A DNA stretch of 64,000 nt from Sinonovacula constricta (Eukaryota > Mollusca > Bivalvia > Cardiida > Solecurtidae). This document shows positions 14,194 to 25,830 of the stretch, one piece after another (position 1 is the stretch's first letter; every line of letters starts with the position of its first letter). Under the pieces are notes generated by a model. It searched no databases. It was not told where the DNA came from and saw nothing but the letters and a program-made list of their open reading frames with translations. The stretch lies in assembly GCA_007844125.1 (NCBI GenBank), contig CM017567.1, positions 483,504-547,503 on the forward strand, in the 5' to 3' direction. A program made the position numbers and the translations under genes.

Positions 14194-15104
14194 TTACTTG
14201 AATGACCTTCCATGTAAATTTGAATAAAAATATGGCTTTACCGATTTGATTCTTAGACATATGTCTGTATTAAGGTCCATCAATTTTCTATTCATTAAAC
14301 CAAGTTTAGTGTTCAATAAATGTTCATATTTGAGTCTGCAGATATCACCAAACATGTTTGGACAATTAGCATGCAGATCCATCTTCACCAGTTCAGCCAA
14401 GTGTTTTTTTTGCTAGCGCCTAGAAACATTTTTCTCATAAATTTGTTTACTCCAATATTCGGCAGATCGCAAAAAATTAATAAATATTCACACCAGAAAA
14501 CCGCCGTTTGTTTAATATACTCTTCACAGGCAAATTGTAGGCTCTGGACTTTATACTTTTCAGCCAGCTTCATCACAAAATGTATATAATCCATCGTTAC
14601 AGGTTTGCCAATGTGTGCAAATAGGCAACAAAGAAATTCTACGATTGAGTCTAAACTCGTGTCTATCTCCAGTTGTTAGCCAGACCTTCTTAAACATTTT
14701 ACTGAAGACAGGTCAACAGGCGTATCAGACAACTTTTGAAACGTATATGTTGTAACCTCTACATTCAGCGATAAATCTTCTCTCCATGTTTGTTTCCTGA
14801 ATGGGTGCTCGAATACCTGGTCTCGTTAGAGGTTATCTAGATGTTCCGTGTAATCCGCACCCATCTTTGATTTCTGCACTGCGTCAAGTGCTTTGTTTAC
14901 TACTTCTCAAACATCCGAAAGATGTCTAGCTTTTGTCATTGTGCTTAGTTTGATGGTGGTTTCAATGTCAATTCCAGAGACTGGTGGTTTGGTATATTTT
15001 ATAGCGTCTACTGAATTGTCGATGTCTACGTCGGTCAGATGATGCAATAGAGAAAAACTCTCTTTTAAGATTGTTGTCTTTTCATAACTAAGTTTCTTTG
15101 ACAC
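14194..15104 (-). pseudogene. Decayed BTB-domain gene (P3)
   Basis: A start codon at 15,104 opens a 65-codon frame that ends at TGA after HLSDV. Reading through, the same frame continues with EVVNKALDAVQKSK. After further lesions the BTB signature appears: KQTWREDL, then VEFLCCLFAHIGKPVTM and VMKLAEKYKVQSLQFACEE (14,660-14,520), then the post-BTB helices and, in another frame, DICRLKYEHLLN, which matches the region after BTB in the intact 420-aa gene. One stop (TAA, near 14,678) is private: the paralogue at 39.45-39.78 kb has CAA there. The TGA after HLSDV is shared with the paralogue, so the gene was already broken before the duplication. The beta-rich C-terminal part is not recognisable. 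Confidence 0.85.
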
Positions 15105-17910
15105 ATTTCTATACTTTTACCCCCCATTGTTATAATGGCATAATCTATGACAATAAAACTCGTTTACTTTTAGTATACAATTGGCCATATATCCAAAGAC
15201 AATGCATCACATAGTCATATAGTATATAACTTTCGCAAGCTCTATTGAATATTAAAAAAAAAAACTCTGTTTACACTGACACAGATAATTCATGTGTATA
15301 TTCCGATAATCTTGCATTCCCCATTAACCTAAACTTGGTGTTTCCAAGAATACGTTTATTTTTCCTAGATCTGTCTGCAGACTCGCATTATTGAATACTG
15401 TCCCTATTGTACACTAGCTGTGTTGATGCTTTGTTGAAATATTACAAGACATATTATGTTTGTCCCATTTAAATGTATACAGATAACACGTTTTCTCTAA
15501 GTATAACGCTACGTTAAGTCATATCTATGCAGACCCACATATCTGAGTATATGCCAAACTGTGGACATTTTAAGGTCTGTCCTGAATAAATGCTACTTGA
15601 CACATTCGGGAGCCTACTGATAAAACAATTAACTGCCTGCCCGGAATAACATTTATTTGCCCATTTAAAACTGGCTTTACAACTTGCAAGACCCCAAATG
15701 GTCTGCGATGTAATGTCTAGTATATGTGAAGAAGCAGAATCTAATAAGAAAGAGAAGTTATAAAGAGTTATTCTTAAAGTTACCATTATTTATCATGTCC
15801 AGCGAGTTAACTTTAGTGAACGTTTTTTGAAATCCATAAATAGATCTATCACACCACCAAGGGAAACAACGTAAAAAGTTAGACAGCTAATGCCTGCGAT
15901 TATACAAATCCCGTTTCTCGTACATCCGTTATTTCCTGTATATTATGACGTGTGTTTCTGTAAACAATCGAAATTGGGCAGTGTAAATGCAGCCTTGTAT
16001 GTAAGTGAAAGTGTACAAAACATGGTCATAATTACGTTCGTGGTAAATCAAGTGTACAACGCATTGGATTGCAGGCAATGCAAGTCTTTCGCTGCAAAAC
16101 CACACCTTCTTAAAATAAAGATAATACATTGGGACAAAAGTTACAAAACCCAATCATTATTATCCGATTACAGAAACGTTTTAATTAAACATGCAGTTTT
16201 ATATGATCGCATTTTTTACTAAAATTAGGTCGAAAATAAATGCTTGTAAGTGCTACCGGACGCAACAATTCACAAAAGTCAAAATTAACTCCCACTTATA
16301 TGTTTTGTCAGGACTACTACATTGTGATCTGAATCCAGAGCTAAATTCTTTTCCGAAGCGTGCGGTCACTTTAGGTTGTGATGTCGAGATAATAAACATA
16401 AACCGTTTCGTACATAACCTGGCACAAGTCAGCGAGGCCGAACAAATATCTTAGGCTAGTATATGTATAGACAATGGAATATATTCTACAAGTTGTAATA
16501 CCATTCCCTTCCCGGTTTAAAACTATCCTCTAGTCACTGAGTAATATTCTACGCAGGATTGTTCATTCATAAATTTACAGTTCATGTATATCTACATAAC
16601 TCATAATAGTTACTTGAACATCTAGTTAACACCGTTTACAGTACTAACTTTAACATTTGAAACATACCTCGATACAAGTGATTTAGCCTTCTTCTACATA
16701 CATATTTGTCTCTGTACTCACACTTCTTTAACCAGGCATTAATTGGCCGCTGGAATTAATTCAACCAAAGTCTTGGGGAATATACGTTGTCTGTCATATA
16801 CTACTTCATAGCACAGTTTTACTTCTTACTCATACATATTCACAATTAGGGTATTGATTAAATAATACTTTGTAATTTAAAAACAGGCGTGTTGATTACA
16901 CATTTTCAGATGCGGCTATGTTGGATCTCTAGATTGTTGTTTAGTGATAAGTCAATGTATGCATTATCTTATGTCAACTAATAAAGTGGTTAATGTAATA
17001 AATTACATAATAATTCACCAAACCCCGGTATACATATCACAATTCTTTACGTAAATTGAACATATATAAACAATATCCTCGGACTGTGACATGTATACAC
17101 CAGCTTGATTAAGATGACAATGTGATATTAGTCAATATATATACCCAATTATAGGTCACACACTATGTTGCCATCAGATTTGATACACGTTGTCATCAGA
17201 TGTCATCAGAAGGCTCAGAATTTGAATAGATATAACCTACGTCTAGCGAGTGTGGTCTTTGTGACAAAAAGGTTAGATTTTCATGTTTTAACATATTTTT
17301 AATTGGTCAATACATGATTCTTATTAAATGTCACAGTGAATAACTAAGTTATCAATATTGAGCCGATAGTCTACACTTTATACAAAATCGTTTATATCTT
17401 ACAAATAAGACAATGATAAACGGTGCGTTTTTAGACGTCACCATGGCAATCGTTTTGCATGTTTAATGAACATGCTTATCCTTTAAATACATCATGTATA
17501 GTAACAAGTGTAAAAACGTATAAAACTAAACCAAGCTATAGTCGTAAAACAACGTGCTTATCCATTTCTTGCTAAATGTAATCAAAAACCCATTCTGCTA
17601 TATGCTAACTTTTATGCCTTTGAGTTTTTTGCACAAGACGTATTGATGAAGTAATGTGTTCATAGTTTCGCTTCACGTGCTTCATATATAATATACTGGT
17701 TATTTCAATTAAAAAATAACCAATTTTATTTTGTGCTTTGTTTAATTTTGTTATAGGTGAGGTAATTAGTATCAGTAGCATATCGTCTTGATAAAAGAAT
17801 TATCTCTTCAAATTATGAAGTGGGTACGATAAGAAACAAGCTGGATGATGGAAAAATGTGTTGCCACCCGCCAACCTTATCAAAAGTTTATTATTCGGAC
17901 AATTGTTTCT
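15105..17910. other. Non-coding part of duplication copy 1
   Basis: Upstream flank of pseudogene P3 and beyond. Part of it (15,270-15,900) is present a third time in diverged form at about 24,920-25,590. An ORF on the plus strand at 15,890-16,222 has a longer counterpart at 40,972-41,463, but its translation shows no motif and the opposite strand is equally open. I see no gene. Confidence 0.6.
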
Positions 17911-18459
17911 GATTACGCAACACTTGTTAACCTTGAATGATAATTCTGTAATGTGATATTAACTTTATAATCTGTTGCGGATGGTGTGTTTCTACATTTT
18001 TAAATATAGGTGTAAGACTATTCTATCTATCTCTGTATATAGATGCGCCAGTCAGATCTTTTAGCGTACGCGGCAAAACATTGTATATAACTTTACAATA
18101 TACATGTAAGGATACATAATATTTCAGCCATGTGAAGGCAAATATGTGTTGATAAGTTAAACTGCACATGCTTAGTTTGAAAGCAGATGTTACTTATCAT
18201 CCGATCTGACCGGGTACACAATATCACATACTACGCATACTATGCATACTCTTCAAATCTCTCTTAATCTCTGTAAGAAGATATAAATAAGTGCTTCAGT
18301 TTTTTATTAACTTATTTAAAGAAGAGGATATAAATTAAATAAAAGAAGTCAACATCATTAACTATTAACATTTTATCAATGTATTTATTATAGTTGTGGT
18401 TCTCATAGAACATTTTTTACATTAATGTTATGTGCATTACCAAAAAATACCAAAGGATG

Positions 18460-18554
<95 letters not shown>

Positions 18555-18667
18555 CATTAAAAAGTTACCGTGTATTTATCTGTTTATTCTTCTTGATGCT
18601 ACTACTTGATAAAATCGGGTCTGTTTACTTAATAAACAGGAGAATAGTTGTATATGCGGGAAAGAAG
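17911..18667. other. 0.76-kb segment present only in copy 1
   Basis: Copy 2 joins 'caatagtttcatt' to 'ggatgcacattctg' near 42,999, whereas copy 1 carries about 757 extra bases at that point. The segment is AT-rich with a long TA array (18,461-18,552) and no coding sequence. Its ends show no convincing target-site duplication. Confidence 0.75.
18461..18552. repeat. (TA)n microsatellite
   Basis: About 92 bases of TA, inside the segment unique to copy 1. Confidence 0.98.
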
Positions 18668-21600
18668 GATGCACATTCTGTCAGAATAGTGATATGTATA
18701 ACTGTCTTCTGTATAGTTTTACCGTCGCACGGTTTTCATTCAAGAAACTGAATAAACAAAGTCGAGACATGCGTATTCAAGTAGTATGTAACACATTATT
18801 ATCTTAACGTTTTACTTTAATATCGGGATTTTTTGTAACATTATTATAAAATATGACAATCTCATTGTATCTGTTTTAACACCCGATGCAGGTGTAACTG
18901 TTAGTTTTCTCACTTCGAGGGGAAATTATTATTTACACTGTTTGTTTCATAGACAGACTTTCAGAAGGTGCGAGGTTGTAGCGCTCCTCACACCAGATTT
19001 AAGCACCCCAGTCGTTCCTTTTGCCGACTGACCGCTCCAAAGCGGTAACTGTTAGGTGTTTTTTTTCGTGTGTTATTTCTCGTCTCTGTGTTTTTATCAC
19101 ATTTACATTTACCTTGATTGCTTTTGTCAAAGGTAGTTTAGATTTAAATACCTGTGGAAATTTTGATAGGACCTTATCTTTTTTACCTATTTATATTATA
19201 ATTAATGCTGAAGTGACTTTGTCTCCTGTGATAATGCAACAGGGACCTCAACACAAGGGACGCTATGAATCTAAATGCCATAGATATTGCAAATTTAATG
19301 TTTACATGTCTATAATAAATACTTCATATATGTCACTAGTATACATGACAAATTGACTTCCTCTTTGCAGTCAGATGGGTAATAAACAGGCCTAGATACT
19401 TTATTGGTATATGTCTGGTCGCATATATGTCGGAAAGAATGTGTATTTACATATTTAATGTCAAAAATGATTAATTATGCTTAATTTAATTGTTATGGAA
19501 ATTGTCACTTGATAAAAAAGATCAGGAAGAATGGATGATTTTTACTATTTTTATATTCAGTTAAAACACATATTGCTAAGATTACACTATGTAATACGAT
19601 TATTTAAAATTAACATTTTTTAATGAATCTGAAGTTATCTACTGATGATGTAAATGTTACAACTGATAATGCTGACGCAGCTGGATATTAATTATGTATG
19701 TATATGTTCCTGTATATGCAATCTTAAAGTTGTATATTGATAAATATTTTATAATCGAATTCATTTATATTCTAAGTAACATCCATTCATATTGTAAACC
19801 CTTATTCCGCTTTCAAAGGATGTAAAGGCTAAGAACCCAAACACCCGAATTTAAAAGGGAAACAACAACAAATAGTTTGCTAATACTACTGATGCCATCT
19901 TGTATATAATCGATATTAGTAGACTTTAAATGTCTTTGTATTGCGCCGACTAACAGAAGCGTCTTAAACGTATTCAAGCATTTTACACAGAGGTCAGATA
20001 TTCGTAATGTAATCATATTCGATATTCAAGCAAAATGTTTAATAGTAAAAAAAACTTCTCACGTCACAATGATGTATAGGTGCTTACGTATAAACATAGC
20101 GTGCTTTATATAAAGAAAGATGTTGATTGGAAGTTGGATCCGCACAAAATAAACCATAAAGTCTTCATAAAGACATATAAATACTTACACTTGTTATTGT
20201 ATTTACTTGAACTGGTTTATTGACTGGCAGGCATATTAAACGGCACTATAACACAAATTTATAAACAAACTGCTATGATTGATGGTTTTTAATTAATTCA
20301 AATAACATTAGCGTACACTAACCGCGTTGATGCAACATTATGATATAAATCTACTAAATATTCACCGCTATTTGTGTTTTGCTATATCTTTAGGAATTTG
20401 ACAATGTAATAAATGCTATATTTTATTTATATTTATATATTTGGTAATAATGTCGCAACGTTTTTCAATGTAACTAGTATCTTTTTATAATGTATTACAA
20501 TTAAGCTTATAAACGAATACTATTTTACACAACTGCGATGAAATACCTGCATAAAACACATGTTTTCGATAATGGTTCTCTTCTATACTTTTTATTCAAT
20601 CAGCATGAGTTATTGACCGTATGCATCTAGTATTTATTGCCATAACCGCATCTGCAATAAGGGTGGAGATTTAATTGTACAAACATTTAACCAATCAAAA
20701 CAAAAGACATACTTTACTCAAAATAATTATTCACAATAGTGCTTAGCGGAACAATTATAACGCTATAGATATGTAAGGTAGATCGCTTTTTTACAAGGTG
20801 TATGGAAGATAATGTGAAGTATAATTAACTTTATTACAATATTTATGAAACTAGTGAATAGTATTTAAATAACCATTGATAAATAAAAATATTTTACCGC
20901 TTTTACCTTTATGATAATTATAGTGAACAGTAGTGTAACATATGCGTAGCACTCAGCTGCGCCAATAATGTATATAATTACACCGATGTTGATGGGGCTT
21001 GGTCTCACTCAGATGTTGCACGTTAACCTAAGGTCCAACTGGCATTTCAAACCTTACTAATTTAGACAATGCAACAAATTACAAATATGATGTTCAGAAA
21101 CATTCTACTGAATTATATTTTTATAAGACACTACTAAGGGATATGTGAAATTAGTTAATATATTACATAGGCTTGAACGATAAACTCAGGACCGGATACT
21201 TATTATGGAATTATCGACTTACAAAATTAAAAATATTCACGTTTCAAACTTGAAAATCTAAAAGTGTACCAATATTATTGTAGATTTTTGTTTTCCTCTA
21301 AAATGCAGATGTGGTATTAAATGTGTATATAAAACAATATCCAGAAATATAAAATGAGTGTCATGAAACCAATAGCCGAATCATCCACTTATCCTTAACC
21401 TAATACACTTGAATCGTATTAAAACAGGTCCCGTGCACCCATACGCACACTTAACACACAATATGCATAAGATATTGTCCTTTCTATAAGTGTCTTATTC
21501 AAATGCATTTTACAGCAATTGTTCATTATTAAATGATGCTTTAAACGGAGGTTCTTTGTAATAAGTAAAGCATTAACCTTAATTTAGAATTTAATACACA

Positions 21601-22215
21601 CTCCAGATGCAAGTTAAAAAGACTATACGAGAAAGTCCTATGGGCATTGCAGCATAGACTAACATTTCAAAACATGTATTTCGTGAGCCAGTGAATCTAT
21701 TTATAGATTTTCCAAAACTCAGGGAGGACTTATACACGGAAACGATACAATCATACTTTAACGTTGTGTGGAACTCTCGCTACTTTCACATTCACAATTG
21801 AGATAACCTTTTGCATATAAAAAACCTAAATATAAGTTCTACGTATACTGTAATTGATAGTGTACTTTACTTAAGGTGAAATTCGATAACTATGTTAATG
21901 TAGTCTCGCTTGATTTACGAATTTGAGCCGTCCGTTGTCCATTCAATATGCCAACTGAAAAGGTTGTTGTGAACGGTTGATATATTAAACAAAAAATTAA
22001 TAAAGGATGATACTGATTCTGAAGACTTGGTTTATGTAGGAGAAACAACTGTTTACATACTACCTGGTGAGGAATTAGTTATAAACAGAGGAACCTTAAA
22101 CATTGATCAATCATCAGAAGTTTGTAGCTCTAGATAATTCCAATTCTTCCTGTTAGCATTAAACAACGGCTCGACTGTATATAGTGTATTTTGATGTACA
22201 CATATGTTTTGGTAT
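18668..22215 (+). repeat. Segmental duplication copy 1, block III
   Basis: It matches about 43,000-47,205. From 18,668 to about 20,690 the match is nearly perfect. From about 20,690 to 22,215 it remains collinear but is clearly more diverged, with many small indels. It contains R element fragment 3 and the empty sites for two SINEs that are present in copy 2. Similarity ends near 'gtacacatatgttt'. Confidence 0.85.
18880..19200 (+). mobile_element. 'R' dispersed element, fragment 3
   Basis: It shows 'gatgcaggtg', then 'gtgcgaggttgtagcgctcc', 'taagcaccccagtcg', 'gccgactgaccg', 'cggtaactg', and then the tail with 'tcgtctctgtgttttt' and 'gataggacc'. The order is the same as in the minus-strand insertion at 38,481-39,340. 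The 111-codon ORF starting at 19,021 runs out of this element and its duplicate is truncated, so it is not called a gene. Confidence 0.7.
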
Positions 22216-22689
22216 GTACGCAGTTGGCTAACTTGGTTTACACCCCCTCCGTCGAGTTCGTACGGTGTTTTTCTTTTAAACGAGGAACATTATATGCGTC
22301 TGCATTCAGCATTTTCGTTTTTCACGTGTATGCACCGAGAAAGATTTTTTCGACATTGGTAACAGTGACTACGTAATAAACTGCCTTCACATTAAGAAAC
22401 GTGTAAAAGTGAAAGCCCATCAGAAACTAACAAAAAGATGAATATCGCATTATTACATATTGTCTAGCAGTTTGGGTTATTGCGTGTGTAAATGTGTAGT
22501 CGTCCGTACATTCGTGTAATTCATGATGAATTTGTGAGAGGTGTTTAACTATCTTAATCCTCGTTACTGTAAAGTCTATAAACCTACTGTACCATCAACA
22601 AATTGTATATGTTCGCAAATCTAATATATCGGAGGTAGACACTAATTACAGTTATCATTTGCGATTCTGAAAAGGAAAACAAGTGGCAT

Positions 22690-23970
22690 AAGTTTATTTT
22701 CCGAGCTAGTACTTGAGACCGACCTGGCAGAGGATTACGCCGATTGTGTAGATTATGAAGATTTATCAGTTCCAGGAAGTGACAGACATATCGAACATCG
22801 TCAACACATGAATGCAAAAGATGGCCAATCCACAAATGCGACTGAAATGGCTCTCCGTGACGACTGTACTAAGCGAGAAAAGGCCGATGAGCATGACGAG
22901 GAAACCGAGCCGACCCCTGAAAGGGAAAATGATTTCGACCATTCTTTCAGTAAACGTACTTGGAGAGAAGATTTAACTTAAACTGGAGAGGGAAAGTGTT
23001 TATACGTTAACAAGTATGTATTATATGGATGATCACCAGTCTTAAGTAAAATGTTGGAACGCGGACAGGTTAAAACACTGGAGATACAAAACACGACCTT
23101 CCAAGGTAGAATTCCTCTGCTGCATCTACCTACACATTTTTAATCCTGTAACGGTGTCGAATATTTATTCAGTGATAAAATTGGCTGTTAAGTATCAAGT
23201 CCAGCTCCTTATCTCTGAGATAAAGCATCTTATTAAAGATAAAGCAGTAGCAACGACAAAATGTGCTGATCTGCTGACCTTTCTTTTGGTTTGCCAGCAT
23301 TTTGAACTCAGTCACTTAAAAAAAATGTTTACAGGCACTTGATGATAAAAGCCTCACTGAACTGGGTGAAGTAGAGGTGGATACTGACGATCGTCATGCA
23401 AACATGGCCTACAACATTTATAAACTCAAAGCTGAAAGATACTGCAGCGAAAATAAAGAACTTGTAACGACTTGTTAACAGCTGGAAATGGAAAAAAAAT
23501 ATTTCAAGATACTGTATCTATTTTTGCTGGATGATAATTCATTTGCCAACAAGGAAAATGCAATATCGGCCCTTGGAGGTGATTTGAACACATTTCGGGT
23601 TACTTTTGCGAATTTTAATAGGTTATCTTAAAAAAAATCTACGATAAACCCAGTAATGTTGAAAGCATAAATTTCAAAAGTGAGTATTATAATAACGCTG
23701 TTCTTGTATTTAAATTCAAGGCGACATGTCGTTCAATTATCAGCGTCCAGATATATTTTTAAAATGTTGTGAACAGTGATGTTAGTCAAGTAGTTTCGTT
23801 TTTCAAAGGTCTGAATACGGGTGGTCGAGGACTACAAGCAATTTGTCAGACATCTCTGTCTGAACTTCAAGAACCAAGAAATGGGTTCTTAAAAGATGGG
23901 AATCGGAGAAATTGTAATACAATATATTTCAAAAGATTGATATTTTCTAAGACTCTAATGTAAAATAGTT
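22690..23970 (+). pseudogene. Decayed full-length BTB-domain gene (P5)
   Basis: From about 22,709 a long acidic N-terminal region is readable (for example KREKADEHDEETEP), followed by SFSKRTWREDL and then a TAA in place of the next codon. The BTB core continues (KCLYVNKYVLYG, a TGA, then SPVLSKMLERG). A frame change near 23,104 is followed by FLCCIYLHIFNPVTV and VIKLAVKYQVQLLI, then the helical region and a charged segment (ELGEVEVDTDDRHAN), and finally a C-terminal match to the intact gene (PRNGFLKDG, then IGEIVIQYI in another frame). It therefore preserves the whole domain order of the intact 420-aa gene but has at least three stops and three frame changes. It lies on the opposite strand to the other BTB copies. 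Confidence 0.88.
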
Positions 23971-24900
23971 CCTAAACAATAGCAATATTGTCGGTATATC
24001 AATAACGTTACAAAAAGCAAAGTGTAAAAGATGTTATCGAACTTAGTTTAAAGAACATAGGATTAGCTCTATTTCTTCTGGATTTCATTTACAAATGCAC
24101 ATCTTACAATATGTGGTTAAGTACATAGTTTAGTATGCCGACTTTTGTTAAATAAAAATATTCGTGTCTGTATGATTTTATTACTTTCTATTTGAATGTC
24201 TCCAAGCCAGTTAGCACTTTAACATTATGCAAACAAATTGTTTGCGACTTCTACATTACAATGTCAGGCAATGCTATTTTGTGCACAACAATTCACAACA
24301 AGACGTTTGTGACAAAATTGATTGACTAAAATGTCGATTGGAACATCGCTGAACCAGATAGGATTAAATAAAAAATAAACTGAAAAGCACCAATCTCGAA
24401 GCCAATCTAATCATTATAATGTTTACCTGGAGGGTACAGAGTAACAATTACAGTGCATAATTACAATACATTTTCGCAGAAACTTAAAGACATTGGATGC
24501 TACAGAAAAAGCCGTGGGGTTCAAATTCCTAAAGTACAAACCTTTCTATTTGTGGGCTAATTTAATTCCTCACATGAACTTCCATGTTCCAGTGGCTATT
24601 ATGTTTACATCTGTAATTAGAAGCATTTATTTTATTTATTTTGTATAAGACATTATCTATAACTATTTAGCAAACCAAATGTGAGCTCTACTTTTCTTCA
24701 TATTACCAGTAGCATGTATTATTTGATGTGTAACTGTCCGCTAATAAAATGTGTGTATAGTTACGTCTTATTAGGCCCAGAGGCTTTATATTGTTAATAA
24801 AAATATTACATTGTAGTATATCGCAGAAAGGTTGTACCCATTCTTATAAGATTTTTAATTTGTATTTGACATTCCTTATCTGTATATTGTGAATGATTTT
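23971..24900. other. Gene-free stretch
   Basis: AT-rich, with no coding or mobile-element signal that I can recognise. Confidence 0.5.
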
Positions 24901-24919
24901 CATTAGAATGTGTCGCACC

Positions 24920-25590
24920 TTGTTGTTACCATATACAAGTTAATAACGCTTACACTTACACAGATAAAATGTTTGACTATCTGCAGTCTTGCATTATTCT
25001 TCATAGTATACACTACCTTTGTTAAAGCTTCCTTGATAAATTACAAGACGACATATTAAAACATATTATGTTTGTCCAAATTCAGACACGATTTTTTTTA
25101 AGATTAAACCTTTTTCCTAAAAACCCTCCGTAAAGTCATAATGGCAATGTTCAACCACGTTATCACGTCAGACCTGCATAACTGAGTAAAAGCGAAATGA
25201 AGGACATTTTCAGATCTGTCTTGAAAAAAAAGTAAGTATGCTATCAAAATTAATTGACATATTCGGGAGCTTTATTATAAAACGGTTTACAAATGTTCCT
25301 CGGATGATATGTATTTAATAATTAAATTATTAAGCATGATCTTTAAATATACCCCAGATGGTCTGCAATGTGGTGTCTAGTGTCGATGACCATGAATCAG
25401 AATCTAATCAGAAAGAGAAAGTATAGAGAATTCTACTAAAGGTTTAACATTTACTTATCAAGTCCAGCAGTTTACCGCGGGTTAGATTTCTGTGAAATCT
25501 ACAAATATATGTTTCATACGACCAAGCGTGGGGTGTGGAAAAAAAAAACGTATAAGATAGACAACTAAAATGGTATTTTTTGCTGTAAGG
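24920..25590 (+). repeat. Diverged third copy of a duplicated-unit segment
   Basis: It aligns with 15,270-15,900 and 40,320-40,980 in the same orientation. Shared words include 'tacacttacacagata', 'acatattatgtttgtcc', 'gacatattcgggagc' and 'ccccagatggtctgc'. It is much more diverged than those two are from each other, so it is an older duplicate of the flank of the P3/P4 pseudogene. Confidence 0.7.
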
Positions 25591-25679
25591 CAAATCAGTT
25601 GGTCATCTTTTGCTTACAACAGAATCTTATTATGCTTGAAAACAGCCTTAAAATAAAACAAAAAGACCGGAAGTAAACT

Positions 25680-25830
25680 ATTAACGGGCACTGAGTTGGC
25701 AGAGCGTTGGCCTGTAGAGCGAGTGAAGGCTGACAGTTAGTACTCGGAATAATCAACACATACATTCTAAGTGTGGCACACTGTCATTTATACTGAATAT
25801 ATTTATTACTTAAACATGGACGCATACGAC
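25680..25830 (+). mobile_element. Possible tRNA-like SINE remnant
   Basis: 'ctgagttggcagagcgttgg' resembles the A-box end of a tRNA-derived SINE, and 'cagttagtactcgg' lies about where the B box should be but is degenerate. Weak evidence. Confidence 0.3.

Larger units (their letters stand above)
13368..17910 (+). repeat. Segmental duplication copy 1, block II
   Basis: It matches 37,568-42,998 in the same orientation once the 860-bp insertion of copy 2 (38,481-39,340) is removed. It contains BTB pseudogene P3 and about 2 kb of non-coding sequence. Identity by eye is very high; around 15,890-16,300 most 60-base lines differ at zero to two positions. Copy 2 lacks about 35 bases near 13,940, and copy 1 has one extra T in a T run near 16,212. 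Confidence 0.9.

Noticed and set aside
19021..19356. 111-codon ORF with a hydrophobic start
   Set aside because: It begins in the R element core; the duplicate at 43,348 stops early and the older copy at 200-345 does not keep the frame.
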